Source: Mesobacillus foraminis (GTDB lineage: Bacteria; Bacillota; Bacilli; Bacillales; Cytobacillaceae). From it: a stretch of DNA of 48,884 nucleotides. Positions 1-7,576 of the stretch are shown in pieces. The position numbers and the translations under genes are program-made. The first letter of the stretch is position 1. Each line of letters begins with the position of its first letter. The DNA is taken from assembly GCF_004340465.1 (NCBI RefSeq), contig NZ_SLVV01000003.1:1-48884 (forward strand). Direction: 5' to 3'. The notes below the pieces were generated by a model. It made no database searches, was not told the origin of the DNA, and saw nothing but the letters and a program-made list of their open reading frames with translations.

Positions 1-23
1 TTATTAATATCTGTTAGGGCGTA

Positions 24-46
24 TGTCAAAAAAATATTTTTTGACA
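24..46. promoter_or_regulatory. A/T-rich palindrome upstream of VOC gene
   Basis: Two perfect 10-base arms (TGTCAAAAAA and TTTTTTGACA) flank a 3-base centre. The right arm contains TTGACA, which could be a -35 box, but I see no good -10 box at the normal distance. A second small inverted repeat, AACGG/CCGTT, follows before the ribosome binding site. It may be an operator or a terminator of the gene to the left, outside the window. Confidence 0.35.
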
Positions 47-101
47 TCCCACCAACGGGTCAAACCGTTGATATATCAATATTTATAGAGGGAGGTCACC
101 T

Positions 102-518
102 ATGGAAAAAACCAAACAGGATGTTTACCTAAAAAATTTTCTTCAAGTTAGGCTTGTTTCAGATCTTAACAAATCAAAAATTTATTACCAAAATACTCTT
201 GGGTTCAAAGTAGATGAATGGGGACACGCAGAACTTGGGAATAACTTCGGTTTCATACTTCAACAAGCTGACAATCTTCAAGATATAAGACCCAATGCTA
301 AACCAGGCAAGGTACAGTGGGAAGGGCAAAACATTGGCTGGGATTCCTATTTCTATTCCAACTTTGAGGGTGTTGGGCAATTATACAAAGAATTTAAATC
401 CAAAGGCGCAATTTTCGCGTATGAACCAAAAACTGAAACTATGGGAAATAGTCAATGGAAAGAATTCGCTGTTAAAGACTTAGACGGTTATGTAATGGTT
501 TTTGGTGGCGGCAAATAA
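102..518 (+). CDS. VOC (glyoxalase/bleomycin-resistance) family protein
   Basis: A 138-residue single-domain vicinal-oxygen-chelate protein. The N-terminal part (VRLVSDLNKSKIYYQNTLGF) is the usual beta-alpha opening of the fold. The C-terminal KEFAVKDLDGYVMVFG is the usual last strand with the metal-ligand Glu/Asp region. The ATG follows GGGAGG with good spacing. Members of the family bind metal and act on, or sequester, small electrophilic or antibiotic molecules; the substrate here cannot be read from sequence. It stands alone in front of a long gap. A second VOC gene lies at 20254. Confidence 0.85.
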   Translation: MEKTKQDVYLKNFLQVRLVSDLNKSKIYYQNTLGFKVDEWGHAELGNNFGFILQQADNLQDIRPNAKPGKVQWEGQNIGWDSYFYSNFEGVGQLYKEFKSKGAIFAYEPKTETMGNSQWKEFAVKDLDGYVMVFGGGK

Positions 519-993
519 AAATTTTTGAATATAGTGTTACGTTGCTTAGATAAGGAAAACATCATGTGCTCCTTTCCGAGGCTAGGATGTGAAAAAATTG
601 TATTTAAATTAAAGAGTGCGATGCTTCAGAAATGGAGAATCGCTTTTTTCTTAAGTATTGGAGCAGAACAATTGAAATCAGATTAGTGAAATTCATATAC
701 TAAATGACTTATTTATATTTTCCTTAAGAAAGCAATATTGCTTAAAAATATCAATGAAAAAGTACGGCAATGGTTATTGGATTATTTGTCTTATAACTAA
801 TTTTTATTGATTGAAATAAGAAGGGGCGCTGAGGCGTCCCGCCATAATATTGATCATTCTTAATTACTTCAATGGGCAGGTTATTGAAAGAAGAATAAAA
901 CCTAATATTCAGAATAACAATTAAAAGAATTAGAAGGGGTGTTATGAGTGATTTGGAAATTTTGTTTTCAGGGAAGGGTGGAAGTATAACAGG
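519..993. other. Intergenic region with a small leader frame
   Basis: No conserved gene is seen. A weak GCGAT/ATCGC hairpin followed by T-rich sequence near 617-655 may end the VOC gene. A 20-codon frame at 944-1006 has a better ribosome binding site (AGAAGGGG) than the DHFR-like gene and overlaps that gene's start by 13 bases. The opposite strand is open for about 87 codons, but the frame begins inside the DHFR-like gene and has no clear ribosome binding site, so I do not call it. Confidence 0.5.
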
Positions 994-1545
994 ATGTCTA
1001 AAATAATTTATCATGTTGCAGTTTCACTAGATAACTTTATTGCCGACCAAGGAATGATAGAGGGGGAAATTAACAATTCTTCCTTTTTATTTGATGGCGA
1101 ACATGTCCCGGACTTTTTATCAGATATCCAACAATATGATGCAGTGCTGATGGGTGGGAAAACATATGAGTTTGGATTTCAATTCGGTGCTAAACCGGGC
1201 GAACCTGGCTACAAAGGTATAAAACATTACATATTTTCTAACTCTATGCAGTTCGATTCAAACGAAGAAGTGGAACTTATCAAGGAAGATGCTTTAGGGT
1301 TTATTGAAAATCTTAAACAAAAAGAAGTGGGCAGGATTTGGCTGTGTGGGGGTGGGGAATTAGCAGGGTCCTTGCTCAAAAATAAACTTATTGATCAATT
1401 AGTGCTAAAGGTTAATCCAATTATAGTCGGGAAAGGTATACCTCTATTCGGGAGCATTAAAGCGCATTTAAAATTAGAGTTAATGGATATAAAACAGTAT
1501 TCTAACGGAGTCATTAAAACTACTTACAATATTATATATGTTTAG
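994..1545 (+). CDS. Dihydrofolate-reductase-family (RibD C-terminal-like) protein
   Basis: A 183-residue protein of the RibD C-terminal/DHFR-like fold. The opening YHVAVSLDNFIA matches the family's first strand and substrate loop, VLMGGKTYEF its middle motif, and IWLCGGGELAGSLL the NADPH-binding Gly-rich segment. The family, common in Bacillus as YyaP/YwjB-like proteins, is presumed to reduce pteridine-like or pyrimidine substrates, but most members are uncharacterised. The ATG has only a weak ribosome binding site of its own; a short upstream frame overlaps it. A paralogue lies at 19235. Confidence 0.85.
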   Translation: MSKIIYHVAVSLDNFIADQGMIEGEINNSSFLFDGEHVPDFLSDIQQYDAVLMGGKTYEFGFQFGAKPGEPGYKGIKHYIFSNSMQFDSNEEVELIKEDALGFIENLKQKEVGRIWLCGGGELAGSLLKNKLIDQLVLKVNPIIVGKGIPLFGSIKAHLKLELMDIKQYSNGVIKTTYNIIYV

Positions 1546-1673
1546 AAACTGTTTACATCGCATGAAAAGTGAGCCATTGTAAATTTTATAATCACAGATA
1601 ATTCGGCCTTATTTGGAGAAGACAGGCATAATTCTTTTGTTAGGGTGCGATTATTAAAGCTGGAGGGATAAGG

Positions 1674-2312
1674 TTGGATAAACAGTTGATTCTTGAGGAG
1701 AAATTTGAAAATCAACAATTAAATAGCTTACTAGAATGGCGTTGTGAACCTAAGAAGTGGAGTGTTGACACAACGAGTTCTCAGCTGGTTTTAGAAACCG
1801 ATCAGGAAACAGATTACTGGCAAAAAACACATTACGGCTTTGAAGCAGACAATGGTCATTTTCTTTATATGAATACAGATAAGAATTTTAGGATAACCAC
1901 AAAGGTCAAAGCTTTTCCAAAGTCAAAGTATGACCAGGCAGGGTTGATGGTTCGCTATTCAAAGAATGTATGGGTTAAAACTTCTTTAGAATATATAACA
2001 AATACTTTGAGTAAAATGGGGGCAGTAGTTACAAATGGAGGGTACTCTGACTGGTCCACACAATATATGGAGTCTAAAGAGACTGACACATACTTACGAA
2101 TCTCCAGGATTGCTCAAAATTGCTATGTTGATTTTTCCTGGGATGGGGAAGAATGGATGCAAATACGCATAGCTCACTTGGATATTCCTGGTGATTCAAC
2201 AATCTCAGCTGGATTATTTGCATGCAGTCCTCAAGGAAAGGACCAATCTGTGCGTTTTGATTTTCTTACCATAGAAGAGCTTTCTGCAGATCCAAAAGAA
2301 GCTTATCTATAA
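1674..2312 (+). CDS. DUF1349 (concanavalin-like, YesU-type) protein
   Basis: 212 residues, TTG start six bases after GGAGGG. The sequence pattern (FRITTKVKAFPKSKYDQAGL, then MVRYSKNVWVKTSLEY, then YLRISRIAQNCYVDFSWDG, and a final SAGLFACSPQ segment) is that of DUF1349, a beta-jelly-roll related to concanavalin-type lectins. There is no signal peptide, so it is probably cytoplasmic. Biochemical function is not known; relatives occur in carbohydrate loci, but here it is alone. The start is well supported because no ATG lies near the ribosome binding site. Confidence 0.8.
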   Translation: MDKQLILEEKFENQQLNSLLEWRCEPKKWSVDTTSSQLVLETDQETDYWQKTHYGFEADNGHFLYMNTDKNFRITTKVKAFPKSKYDQAGLMVRYSKNVWVKTSLEYITNTLSKMGAVVTNGGYSDWSTQYMESKETDTYLRISRIAQNCYVDFSWDGEEWMQIRIAHLDIPGDSTISAGLFACSPQGKDQSVRFDFLTIEELSADPKEAYL

Positions 2313-2350
2313 CAAGCATCTCATTGATGGATCTATTATTATAACATCAT

Positions 2351-2653
2351 TTAACCACCATATTTTCTCTTAGTGTATAGTAAAGTGATTAAATAAATAA
2401 TCGAAATAGTTAAAAGAAAGATAAATGGATTTATACCCTCGTAAGAACGGTCTGTCCAAAAAGTTAAATAAACATTTTCAATCATTTCAATTAACAGCAT
2501 ACCAATTACAACTGTAAATGCGTATGACTGGGCTTTCATTTTGATGAAATTTTTCCTTTCATTCCCCAATTGAGGTAATGTCACGAGGGTAATAATTATT
2601 AGCAAAACACAAATTGCTAAACTAGCAAAGAACAATATAACTCCCCAGTTCAT
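2351..2653 (-). CDS. Small three-helix membrane protein
   Basis: 100 residues with three hydrophobic segments at about 5-25, 45-65 and 75-92, the first being the N-terminal WGVILFFASLAICVLLIII. The ATG follows AAGGAG on the reverse strand. I do not recognise a named family. It is convergent with the DUF1349 gene, with fewer than 40 bases between the stops. Confidence 0.65.
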   Translation of the reverse strand: MNWGVILFFASLAICVLLIIITLVTLPQLGNERKNFIKMKAQSYAFTVVIGMLLIEMIENVYLTFWTDRSYEGINPFIFLLTISIIYLITLLYTKRKYGG

Positions 2654-2701
2654 AACTTATTTCTCCTTATCAAAAAATGAAGAGCAGAATGATAAATCGG
2701 C

Positions 2702-2866
2702 CATCAACATCACCTTAGACATAGCTATGCAACCACACTTATTAACAGTTGAGCACCTTTAGAGGTCATACAGAATTTAATGGGACACGAAAAGAGCGAA
2801 ACCACCAGAATATAAGCTTATCTAAGTGGTCATTTGAAACGTGAGTTATATAAGAAATTCTTTTAA
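2702..2866 (+). pseudogene. Tyrosine recombinase C-terminal remnant
   Basis: Reading in one frame gives HQHHLRHSYATTLINS, stop, APLEVIQNLMGHEKSETTRI, stop, AYLSGHLKRELYKKFF and the terminal stop. This is the C-terminal catalytic part of a phage-integrase-type tyrosine recombinase. HxLRH carries the second catalytic Arg and LMGH the later catalytic His. The second internal stop (TAA, 2813-2815) sits where the nucleophilic Tyr of the I-Y-A-x-L motif should be. The first (TGA, 2750-2752) replaces a codon likely to have been GGA. No N-terminal half is visible. It is a dead relic, and its stop runs straight into a hairpin terminator. Confidence 0.75.
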
Positions 2867-2890
2867 CTGCTGCTGATGCAGCAGTTTTAT
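2865..2890 (+). terminator. Rho-independent terminator
   Basis: AACTGCTGC, TGAT loop, GCAGCAGTT, then T-rich sequence. It overlaps the stop of the recombinase remnant and probably ended that gene. Confidence 0.65.
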
Positions 2891-2948
2891 TGTGCTCAAG
2901 GGACAGGTTAGTCGAAGAAGATTGTAATTGAATGAGAAAGATAAATGA

Positions 2949-2972
2949 AAAAGACGAGTTTTACCGTCTAAT
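2949..2972 (-). terminator. Terminator of the small membrane pseudogene
   Basis: On the reverse strand a TAGACG/CGTCT stem is followed by TTTTTC. It begins just past the stop of the broken gene at 2976-3127. Confidence 0.5.
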
Positions 2973-2975
2973 TTT

Positions 2976-3127
2976 TTACTTATCAAGCTTGTCCAATATA
3001 GATTTAAGAATATTATTCCTTTCCTGTTGTATCCTTATAAATCGCATAAGATACCAGATAACAAAAACTATAACGGCTATATTAAACAATAATGTTACAT
3101 TGGAGCTATAGTAAAAAGATTAATCAT
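2976..3127 (-). pseudogene. Small membrane protein gene, frameshifted
   Basis: On the reverse strand a clear AAAGGAG and ATG (3127) start MINLFTIAP, then a stop follows after one more codon. One base missing near 3099-3102 would restore NVTLLFNIAVIVFVIWYLMR, then FIRIQQERNNILKSILDKLD and stop: 50 residues with one transmembrane helix and a charged amphipathic tail. The layout (short N-terminus, one helix, tail repeating an ERLxxIxxKLD-like pattern) resembles DUF4083-type small Bacillus proteins. Terminator and ribosome binding site are intact, so the lesion is recent or is a sequencing error. Confidence 0.6.
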
Positions 3128-3182
3128 TGAGAAATCTCCTTTGTTTTAGTAGATTATACCATATGCTGTAAATGTATGAGTA

Positions 3183-3212
3183 ACAGGCGGTCGTTAGTGA
3201 CTGCCTTTTTAG
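3183..3212. terminator. Hairpin terminator
   Basis: AGGCGGTC, GTTAGT loop, GACTGCC, then TTTTT. No intact gene points into it from the left. Confidence 0.5.
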
Positions 3213-3220
3213 CTTATTAA

Positions 3221-3283
3221 AGTAAAGAGGGCAAGAGTTTAACAACCGGCTTCTTTTCCAGGCGGTCCTTTTCTTCTTCATAG
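3221..3283. repeat. Dispersed terminator-like repeat, copy
   Basis: Degenerate copy of the window's repeat family, whose core reads GGTGCAAGAGTTTAAGAACC, then an imperfect hairpin with CCAGSCGGT, then TTTTCTTCTTCA. Compare 4341-4437 and 33146-33234. Confidence 0.5.
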
Positions 3284-3431
3284 ATCTTAGAAGGGATGAA
3301 TGCTCTTTTTATTGAATACCACTAGTAATCCGATGGTGTTTAAATAGTAGCTTGAATGAGCCGGATCATAGTAACTGGAGTCTTTTCTTAGAATAAAAAT
3401 TTTGGGCGTTTAAAAAAAGAGGAGAGTCAAT

Positions 3432-3902
3432 ATGGAAATAGTCTATTTTGCAGGTGGATGTTTATGGGGAGTACAAGCTTTTATAAAAACTTTACCTGGA
3501 GTTAGGTTTACAGAAGCGGGAAGAGCTAATGGAACAAGTCAAACACTTGATGGTGCTTATGATGGCTACGCCGAATGTGTAAAAACAGGATTTGATCCAA
3601 AGGTTGTAACGATCATGGAATTAATGGGCTATTTTTTTGAAATTATTGATCCCTACAGTTTGAATAAACAAGGACAGGATGTTGGTAAGAAATACAGAAC
3701 AGGAGTATATAGTGAAAAGCCTGAACACTTAATAGAGGCGAAGGCATTTATTAGTGAGAGAAATGATTATGACCTTATAGTCGTAGAAGTATTGCTTCTT
3801 ACAAACTATGTGAGAAGTGCAGAAGAACATCAAGATAGATTAGCTAGATGTCCAAATGATTATTGTCATATTCCAGAAGAAATATTAAGTAGATATAAGT
3901 AA
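3432..3902 (+). CDS. msrA: Peptide-methionine (S)-S-oxide reductase MsrA
   Basis: 156 residues. MsrA reduces methionine-(S)-sulfoxide in proteins, using a Cys nucleophile in the N-terminal GCxW motif; here it is GGCLWG with Cys at residue 10. Further family marks are YDGYAECVKTGFDP, the LMGYFFEIIDPYSLNKQGQD segment, YRTGVY and the C-terminal EEHQDRLARCPNDYCHIP with two possible resolving Cys. The motif has Leu where Phe is usual, as in a subset of short MsrA-like proteins. It is a single-domain protein without MsrB, cytoplasmic, and appears monocistronic. ATG follows AGAGGAGAG. Confidence 0.85.
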   Translation: MEIVYFAGGCLWGVQAFIKTLPGVRFTEAGRANGTSQTLDGAYDGYAECVKTGFDPKVVTIMELMGYFFEIIDPYSLNKQGQDVGKKYRTGVYSEKPEHLIEAKAFISERNDYDLIVVEVLLLTNYVRSAEEHQDRLARCPNDYCHIPEEILSRYK

Positions 3903-4146
3903 GGGAAAATATTGAAAGATGTTTATGGACTCTATGCTTTACCATCTAACAAGGGGAACAGCACAGACCACTCGGATGCGTTTATTTCACAACGCGTCTT
4001 TTTCGTATAGGGAGTTAATGTATACGCGGGGGCATTCCTTAGTATCTGGCTACATATGATGCGGTTTTCTTATTGTACAAAAGGGGCAGTTTTGTTTTAT
4101 AAAAAAAGGTAAAATGCAGATGAAATGACAGAAGAGGAGAAAAATT

Positions 4147-4327
4147 ATGAATGCAGGAGTAAATATGGGAGATATTATTTTTCAAGTATTTTCCTTAGGA
4201 GTTCCAATATTTTTTATAGCAATCTTACTTTTATTTTGGCGTTCTTCAAAAAAGAAAAAAGAACAATTAAACGTAATGAAGAAAGGTTGGACTCGATACA
4301 GAAAAAAATAAATAAAAATATGAGATA
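4147..4327 (+). pseudogene. DUF4083-like small membrane protein, frameshifted
   Basis: After AGAGGAG, ATG (4147) reads MNAGVNMGDIIFQVFSLGVP, then IFFIAILLLFWRSSKKKKEQ, a short N-terminus plus one membrane helix. Frame is lost at the A run 4269-4271. Adding one A continues as EQLKRNEERLDSIQKKINKN, MR and stop, which is the expected DUF4083-type coiled tail. As written the original frame instead runs on to KKGWTRYRKK and a nearer stop. This looks like one missing base. A variant reading that starts further upstream at 4125 is an artefact of the second frame. Confidence 0.65.
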
Positions 4328-4340
4328 GATTGTGAAGTTT

Positions 4341-4437
4341 TGTACTTAAAGTAAAGGGTGCAAGAGTTTAAGAACCAGCTGCTGTTCCAGCCGGTTCTTT
4401 TCTTCTTCAATAAAAGGGGAGTTTTGTGTAAGAAGAA
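4341..4437 (+). repeat. Dispersed terminator-like repeat, best copy
   Basis: Contains GTACTTAAAGTAAAGGGTGC, AAGAGTTTAAGAACCAGCTG, CTGTTCCAGCCGGTTCTTTT, CTTCTTCA and a tail AATAAAAGGGGAGTTTTGTG. The middle folds as AGAACCrGCTG/CAGCCGGTTCT followed by T-rich sequence, so it can work as a terminator. The tail leads into the next gene's upstream region. Confidence 0.6.
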
Positions 4438-4476
4438 TTCTAAAATTTTATAATTTAAAAAGAATTTAGGGGAAGG

Positions 4477-4733
4477 TTGGGATTAAAATAGATATTTTCA
4501 TCAAAAGAATCACTCTATTTATAGCTTTACTATTTTTTTTAATAGCTTTTGTATACGGTAATACATTTTTCCAAGCTGGGATAATTTTTTTAGCGATTCA
4601 CAATATCTATGTAACCAATATGGAACTTAATCAGCAAAAAGACGGAAAGGAAAATTACAAGGCTTATATTTTATGGGTTGTAGTGCTAATAGTGTCAGGT
4701 TCGTTCCTAATTAGAAATCTTCTAGGGTTGTAG
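4477..4733 (+). pseudogene. Small membrane protein with damaged start
   Basis: A frame of about 83 codons encodes two membrane helices (FIKRITLFIALLFFLIAFVY and YILWVVVLIVSGSFLI) joined by a polar segment. A strong AGGGGAAGG precedes it, but the first TTG (4477) reads LGLK then stop. The long frame starts only at a non-standard ATT (4482). One extra A in the run 4485-4488 would join TTG to the frame as LGLKIDIFIKRI. It is either a one-base lesion or an ATT-initiated gene. Confidence 0.5.
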
Positions 4734-4954
4734 GGTAGCATAATCCCTGTAAAACTAAACCACTTTAACTTCTCTACTGAATTTCCTGCGCAGTGCTTGT
4801 GCATTACCCACACGAAGAATGACACTTTATTACGGTCAAATTACAGTTCTTTGACAAATCGCAGGAAAGGACACAATTTCCAAAACGCTTATGAATCTTA
4901 TAGGTATAGAGAAAAATAGGGGGCCATATCTGAAGCTAATTGGGAGGACTATAA

Positions 4955-6199
4955 ATGCTGGAATTTGAAACCAATATCGATCAATTTGCCACTATAAAAG
5001 TAATTGGGGTTGGCGGCGGCGGAAATAATGCCGTAAACCGGATGATTGAGGACGGCGTGCAGGGAGTAGAGTTCATTTCCGTGAATACAGATGCGCAGGC
5101 TCTCCACATGTCAAAAGCGGAGGTCACGATGCAAATCGGCGGTTCGCTGACCAGGGGCCTGGGGGCCGGTGCCAATCCTGAAATCGGCAGAAAGGCTGTC
5201 GAGGAAAGCAGGCAGCAGATAAGGGAAGCTCTGCAAGGTGCGGACATGGTGTTCGTAACGGCCGGAATGGGCGGCGGAACCGGGACCGGAGCTGCGCCGG
5301 AGATTGCCCATATCGCGCGCGAGCTTGGGGCACTTACAATTGGAGTGGTGACTCGTCCGTTCCCTTTTGAAGGCCGCAAGCGGGCACAAAATGCGGCAGC
5401 CGGAATTGAAGAGATGAAGAAAGCCGTTAATACCTTAATCATTATTCCAAACGAGCGATTGCTGGAAATCGTCGACAAGAAAACGCCGATGATTGAAGCC
5501 TTCCGTGAGGCGGACAATGTTCTCAGGCAGGGTGTCCAGGGCATTTCCGACTTGATCGCCGTGCCAGGCTTGATTAACCTGGACTTTGCTGACGTGAAAA
5601 CGATCATGTCCAATAAAGGAACGGCGCTTATGGGCATCGGAGTCGCTTCAGGCGAAGACCGCGCTGCCGAAGCTGCCAAAAAGGCCATCTCCTCGCCGTT
5701 GCTTGAAACAAGCATCAATGGGGCGAAAGGGGTGCTGATGAACATCACCGGCGGCATGAACCTCAGTTTGTATGAAGTCCAGGAAGCGGCCGATATTGTG
5801 GCGGCTGCAACAGATGACCAGCTTAACATGATTTTTGGATCGGTCATCAATGAAAACCTGAATAAAGAAATCATGGTGACCGTGATTGCGACCGGCTTCG
5901 ATCATGATGAGGAGGAAGCTCCGCCGTCGAACACATCACGCCGTTCCGGAGACATGATTGCCAATTCCCGTGAGCAATACCAGGCTCAGTCGAGACAGCG
6001 AGAGCCTGTTGCCCATGCAGAATCGGGGAATTATGGCCAAGCCCGAAACTACAGCCAGTCCGGCGGCTACGGTCAATCCGGCCATCACAGCCAGCCGCCT
6101 GCCTACGAAGAGCCCGCGAATTACGAACGGGGTACCCAGCAGCAAGATGACTCGCTTGATATTCCATCGTTCTTGCGGAAGCGAAGCAGAAGGCGGTAA
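4955..6199 (+). CDS. ftsZ: Cell division GTPase FtsZ (stand-alone copy)
   Basis: 414 residues. FtsZ polymerises with GTP into the cytokinetic ring. The nucleotide domain has [11 protein letters not shown] (18-28), the tubulin signature GGGTGTG (106-112) and the T7 loop NLDFADV (208-214). A linker at about 317-397 is rich in Gly, Tyr, Gln and Ser, and the tail [13 protein letters not shown] keeps the peptide that binds FtsA, SepF and other partners. All catalytic parts look intact. Normally ftsZ lies directly after ftsA in the division/wall cluster; here no ftsA is present, and the gene is alone, GC-rich among AT-rich neighbours, and closed by its own terminator. It may be a second copy. ATG follows GGGAGGA. 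A TTGACA box lies at 4851 but no good -10 box. Confidence 0.93.
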   Translation: MLEFETNIDQFATIKVIGVGGGGNNAVNRMIEDGVQGVEFISVNTDAQALHMSKAEVTMQIGGSLTRGLGAGANPEIGRKAVEESRQQIREALQGADMVFVTAGMGGGTGTGAAPEIAHIARELGALTIGVVTRPFPFEGRKRAQNAAAGIEEMKKAVNTLIIIPNERLLEIVDKKTPMIEAFREADNVLRQGVQGISDLIAVPGLINLDFADVKTIMSNKGTALMGIGVASGEDRAAEAAKKAISSPLLETSINGAKGVLMNITGGMNLSLYEVQEAADIVAAATDDQLNMIFGSVINENLNKEIMVTVIATGFDHDEEEAPPSNTSRRSGDMIANSREQYQAQSRQREPVAHAESGNYGQARNYSQSGGYGQSGHHSQPPAYEEPANYERGTQQQDDSLDIPSFLRKRSRRR

Positions 6200-6208
6200 A
6201 CCAACGAA

Positions 6209-6243
6209 CAAAAAGGCCTGATCATTTGCGATCAGGCCTTTTA
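6209..6243. terminator. Strong terminator after ftsZ
   Basis: AAAAGGCCTGAT, loop CATTTGCG, ATCAGGCCTTTT: 12 paired bases with A and T flanks. Confidence 0.85.
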
Positions 6244-6422
6244 AAATAGATAAAAGCAAACGTTCATGCCGCCACTTTAACGGGTAGATTTAAGTAAGTT
6301 GAAGGTTGAATCATGGAGCCATTATGAAAAGAATCCCATGTGCCGGCCTGCTTCTGAGCTGAATCATGGTATTCATGATCTTAATTGTCATCAATACCGT
6401 TCTGTTATTCTTTTATAAAGGG

Positions 6423-6449
6423 AATAAGCCCCCAAGAGCTGGGGGCTTT
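6423..6449. terminator. Terminator of the yocH-like gene
   Basis: AAGCCCCCA, AGAGC, TGGGGGCTT, with flanking A/T on both sides. It lies just past the stop of the reverse-strand LysM gene. Confidence 0.75.
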
Positions 6450-6453
6450 CCTC

Positions 6454-7224
6454 TTATTCTACGATTGTTACTTTCACTTGCTTTCTTCCAAACGCAAGTG
6501 CGTCGCTTTGCTCAGGGATGAATACGTCGATTCTATTGCCTTTGATGGCTCCGCCGATGTCTTCAGCGGTAGCATACCCGTACCCCTGAACGTATACTTT
6601 TGATCCGAGCGGAATAACGGATGGATCCACGGCAATGACTTTTGCATTCGGATTGGCTTTCAGGTCAACACCTGTTTTGGTGATTCCGATGCAGCCTTCG
6701 CAGTCAGCTGTATAAGCTGTTGCTTCGACCATGATTTCCTTGCCTGCTGGTGCAGACGTTTGAGCGGCTGCTGTTTTCGCAACCGGGGCTGTTGATTTGG
6801 CTGGTGCTGTTTTCGCTGGTGCTGAAACATTTTGAGCTCTTTCTGTTTTTACGGTTGCTGCATTATGTACGTCCGTATAAATAGTTAGTTCCAAACCAGG
6901 ATGGATCAGGTCAGATGATAGAGAGTTCCACTTCATCAGGTTGTCTACTGTAACTCCGTAGACTTGAGATATATTCCAAAGGGTGTCCCCGCTTCTTACT
7001 AGTACTGTTTTGACTGGTGATACTTCTAGAGTGTCATTTGGATGAATCACATCACTTGTGAGTTTGTTCCATTTTTTGATGGATTCGACAGATACTCCAT
7101 ATTGTTTGGATAGACCATACAGAGTGTCTCCCTGCTTGACGACGACTTGTTCTGCTTGCGCACTTCCCGCAGCTGCGATAAAGAACGCCGCTGCTGCAAT
7201 TAAAGATAAAAATTTTCGTTTCAT
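6454..7224 (-). CDS. Secreted LysM/3D-domain cell wall protein (YocH-like)
   Basis: 256 residues from the ATG at 7224, which follows AAGGAG; an upstream extension has no signal-peptide logic. Signal peptide 1-24 ends at AQA. Two LysM modules (about 26-70 and 72-115) bind peptidoglycan. An Ala/Pro/Lys/Thr-rich linker follows, then a 3D domain (about 165-256) with the three Asp of the fold at AVDP, AEDIGG and RIDVF. 3D domains resemble lytic transglycosylase MltA, so it is likely a wall hydrolase such as B. subtilis YocH. YocH is controlled by WalR; here two TGTAAC sites (7335 and 7345) lie upstream, spaced 10 rather than the usual 11 bases. Confidence 0.88.
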   Translation of the reverse strand: MKRKFLSLIAAAAFFIAAAGSAQAEQVVVKQGDTLYGLSKQYGVSVESIKKWNKLTSDVIHPNDTLEVSPVKTVLVRSGDTLWNISQVYGVTVDNLMKWNSLSSDLIHPGLELTIYTDVHNAATVKTERAQNVSAPAKTAPAKSTAPVAKTAAAQTSAPAGKEIMVEATAYTADCEGCIGITKTGVDLKANPNAKVIAVDPSVIPLGSKVYVQGYGYATAEDIGGAIKGNRIDVFIPEQSDALAFGRKQVKVTIVE

Positions 7225-7576
7225 TTTCTCCTTGCCTCCAATCGGCTTTCTTTTACTATGGTGATTATAGTAACATAGCAGTCTTACAATAAAAGAACAA
7301 AGAGATATAAATTGGGTGACGAACATAACAGCCCTGTAACACAATGTAACAAATTTCGAGAATTGTAATATGTAAATTGTTGAGATTTGCAGATGGATCA
7401 GAAGGTTCTGCAAGCTAGAGGACCCGGATGAGTACCCGGGCCGGGGGCAGGACAGTTTAATATAACATTAATGGTATAATATTCCTGTATGCTATAAAAG
7501 GTGTGATGTAATATGTTTGATAAATTTAGAATATTAAAGTACTTCAGAATAGACTTTATGAAGGAGAGATATCGCA
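7225..7576. promoter_or_regulatory. Divergent promoter region, yocH-like and GNAT genes
   Basis: No gene. The reverse side carries the two TGTAAC half-sites (7335-7340, 7345-7350), a possible degenerate WalR box. The forward side has GGTATAATATT around 7477, a good -10 box for the GNAT gene. A GC-rich patch (ACCCGGATGAGTACCCGGGC, about 7420-7441) can form a small hairpin. Confidence 0.45.

Noticed and set aside
751-1014. 87-codon reverse-strand frame with a hydrophobic stretch
   Set aside because: It begins inside the DHFR-like gene, has no ribosome binding site and no recognisable family.
4851-4896. Sigma-H promoter before ftsZ
   Set aside because: AGGAAA and GAAT are present but about 20 bases apart, too far for the 11-12 expected.
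4981-5874. 297-codon reverse-strand frame inside ftsZ
   Set aside because: Ser/Ala/Ile/Pro-rich shadow of the GC-rich ftsZ coding sequence; no ribosome binding site and no family pattern.
6320-6420. Small membrane protein frame with an internal TGA (MKRIPCAGLLLS, stop, IMVFMILIVINTVLLFF)
   Set aside because: It runs into the terminator of the LysM gene, has no ribosome binding site and no family match; could be chance.
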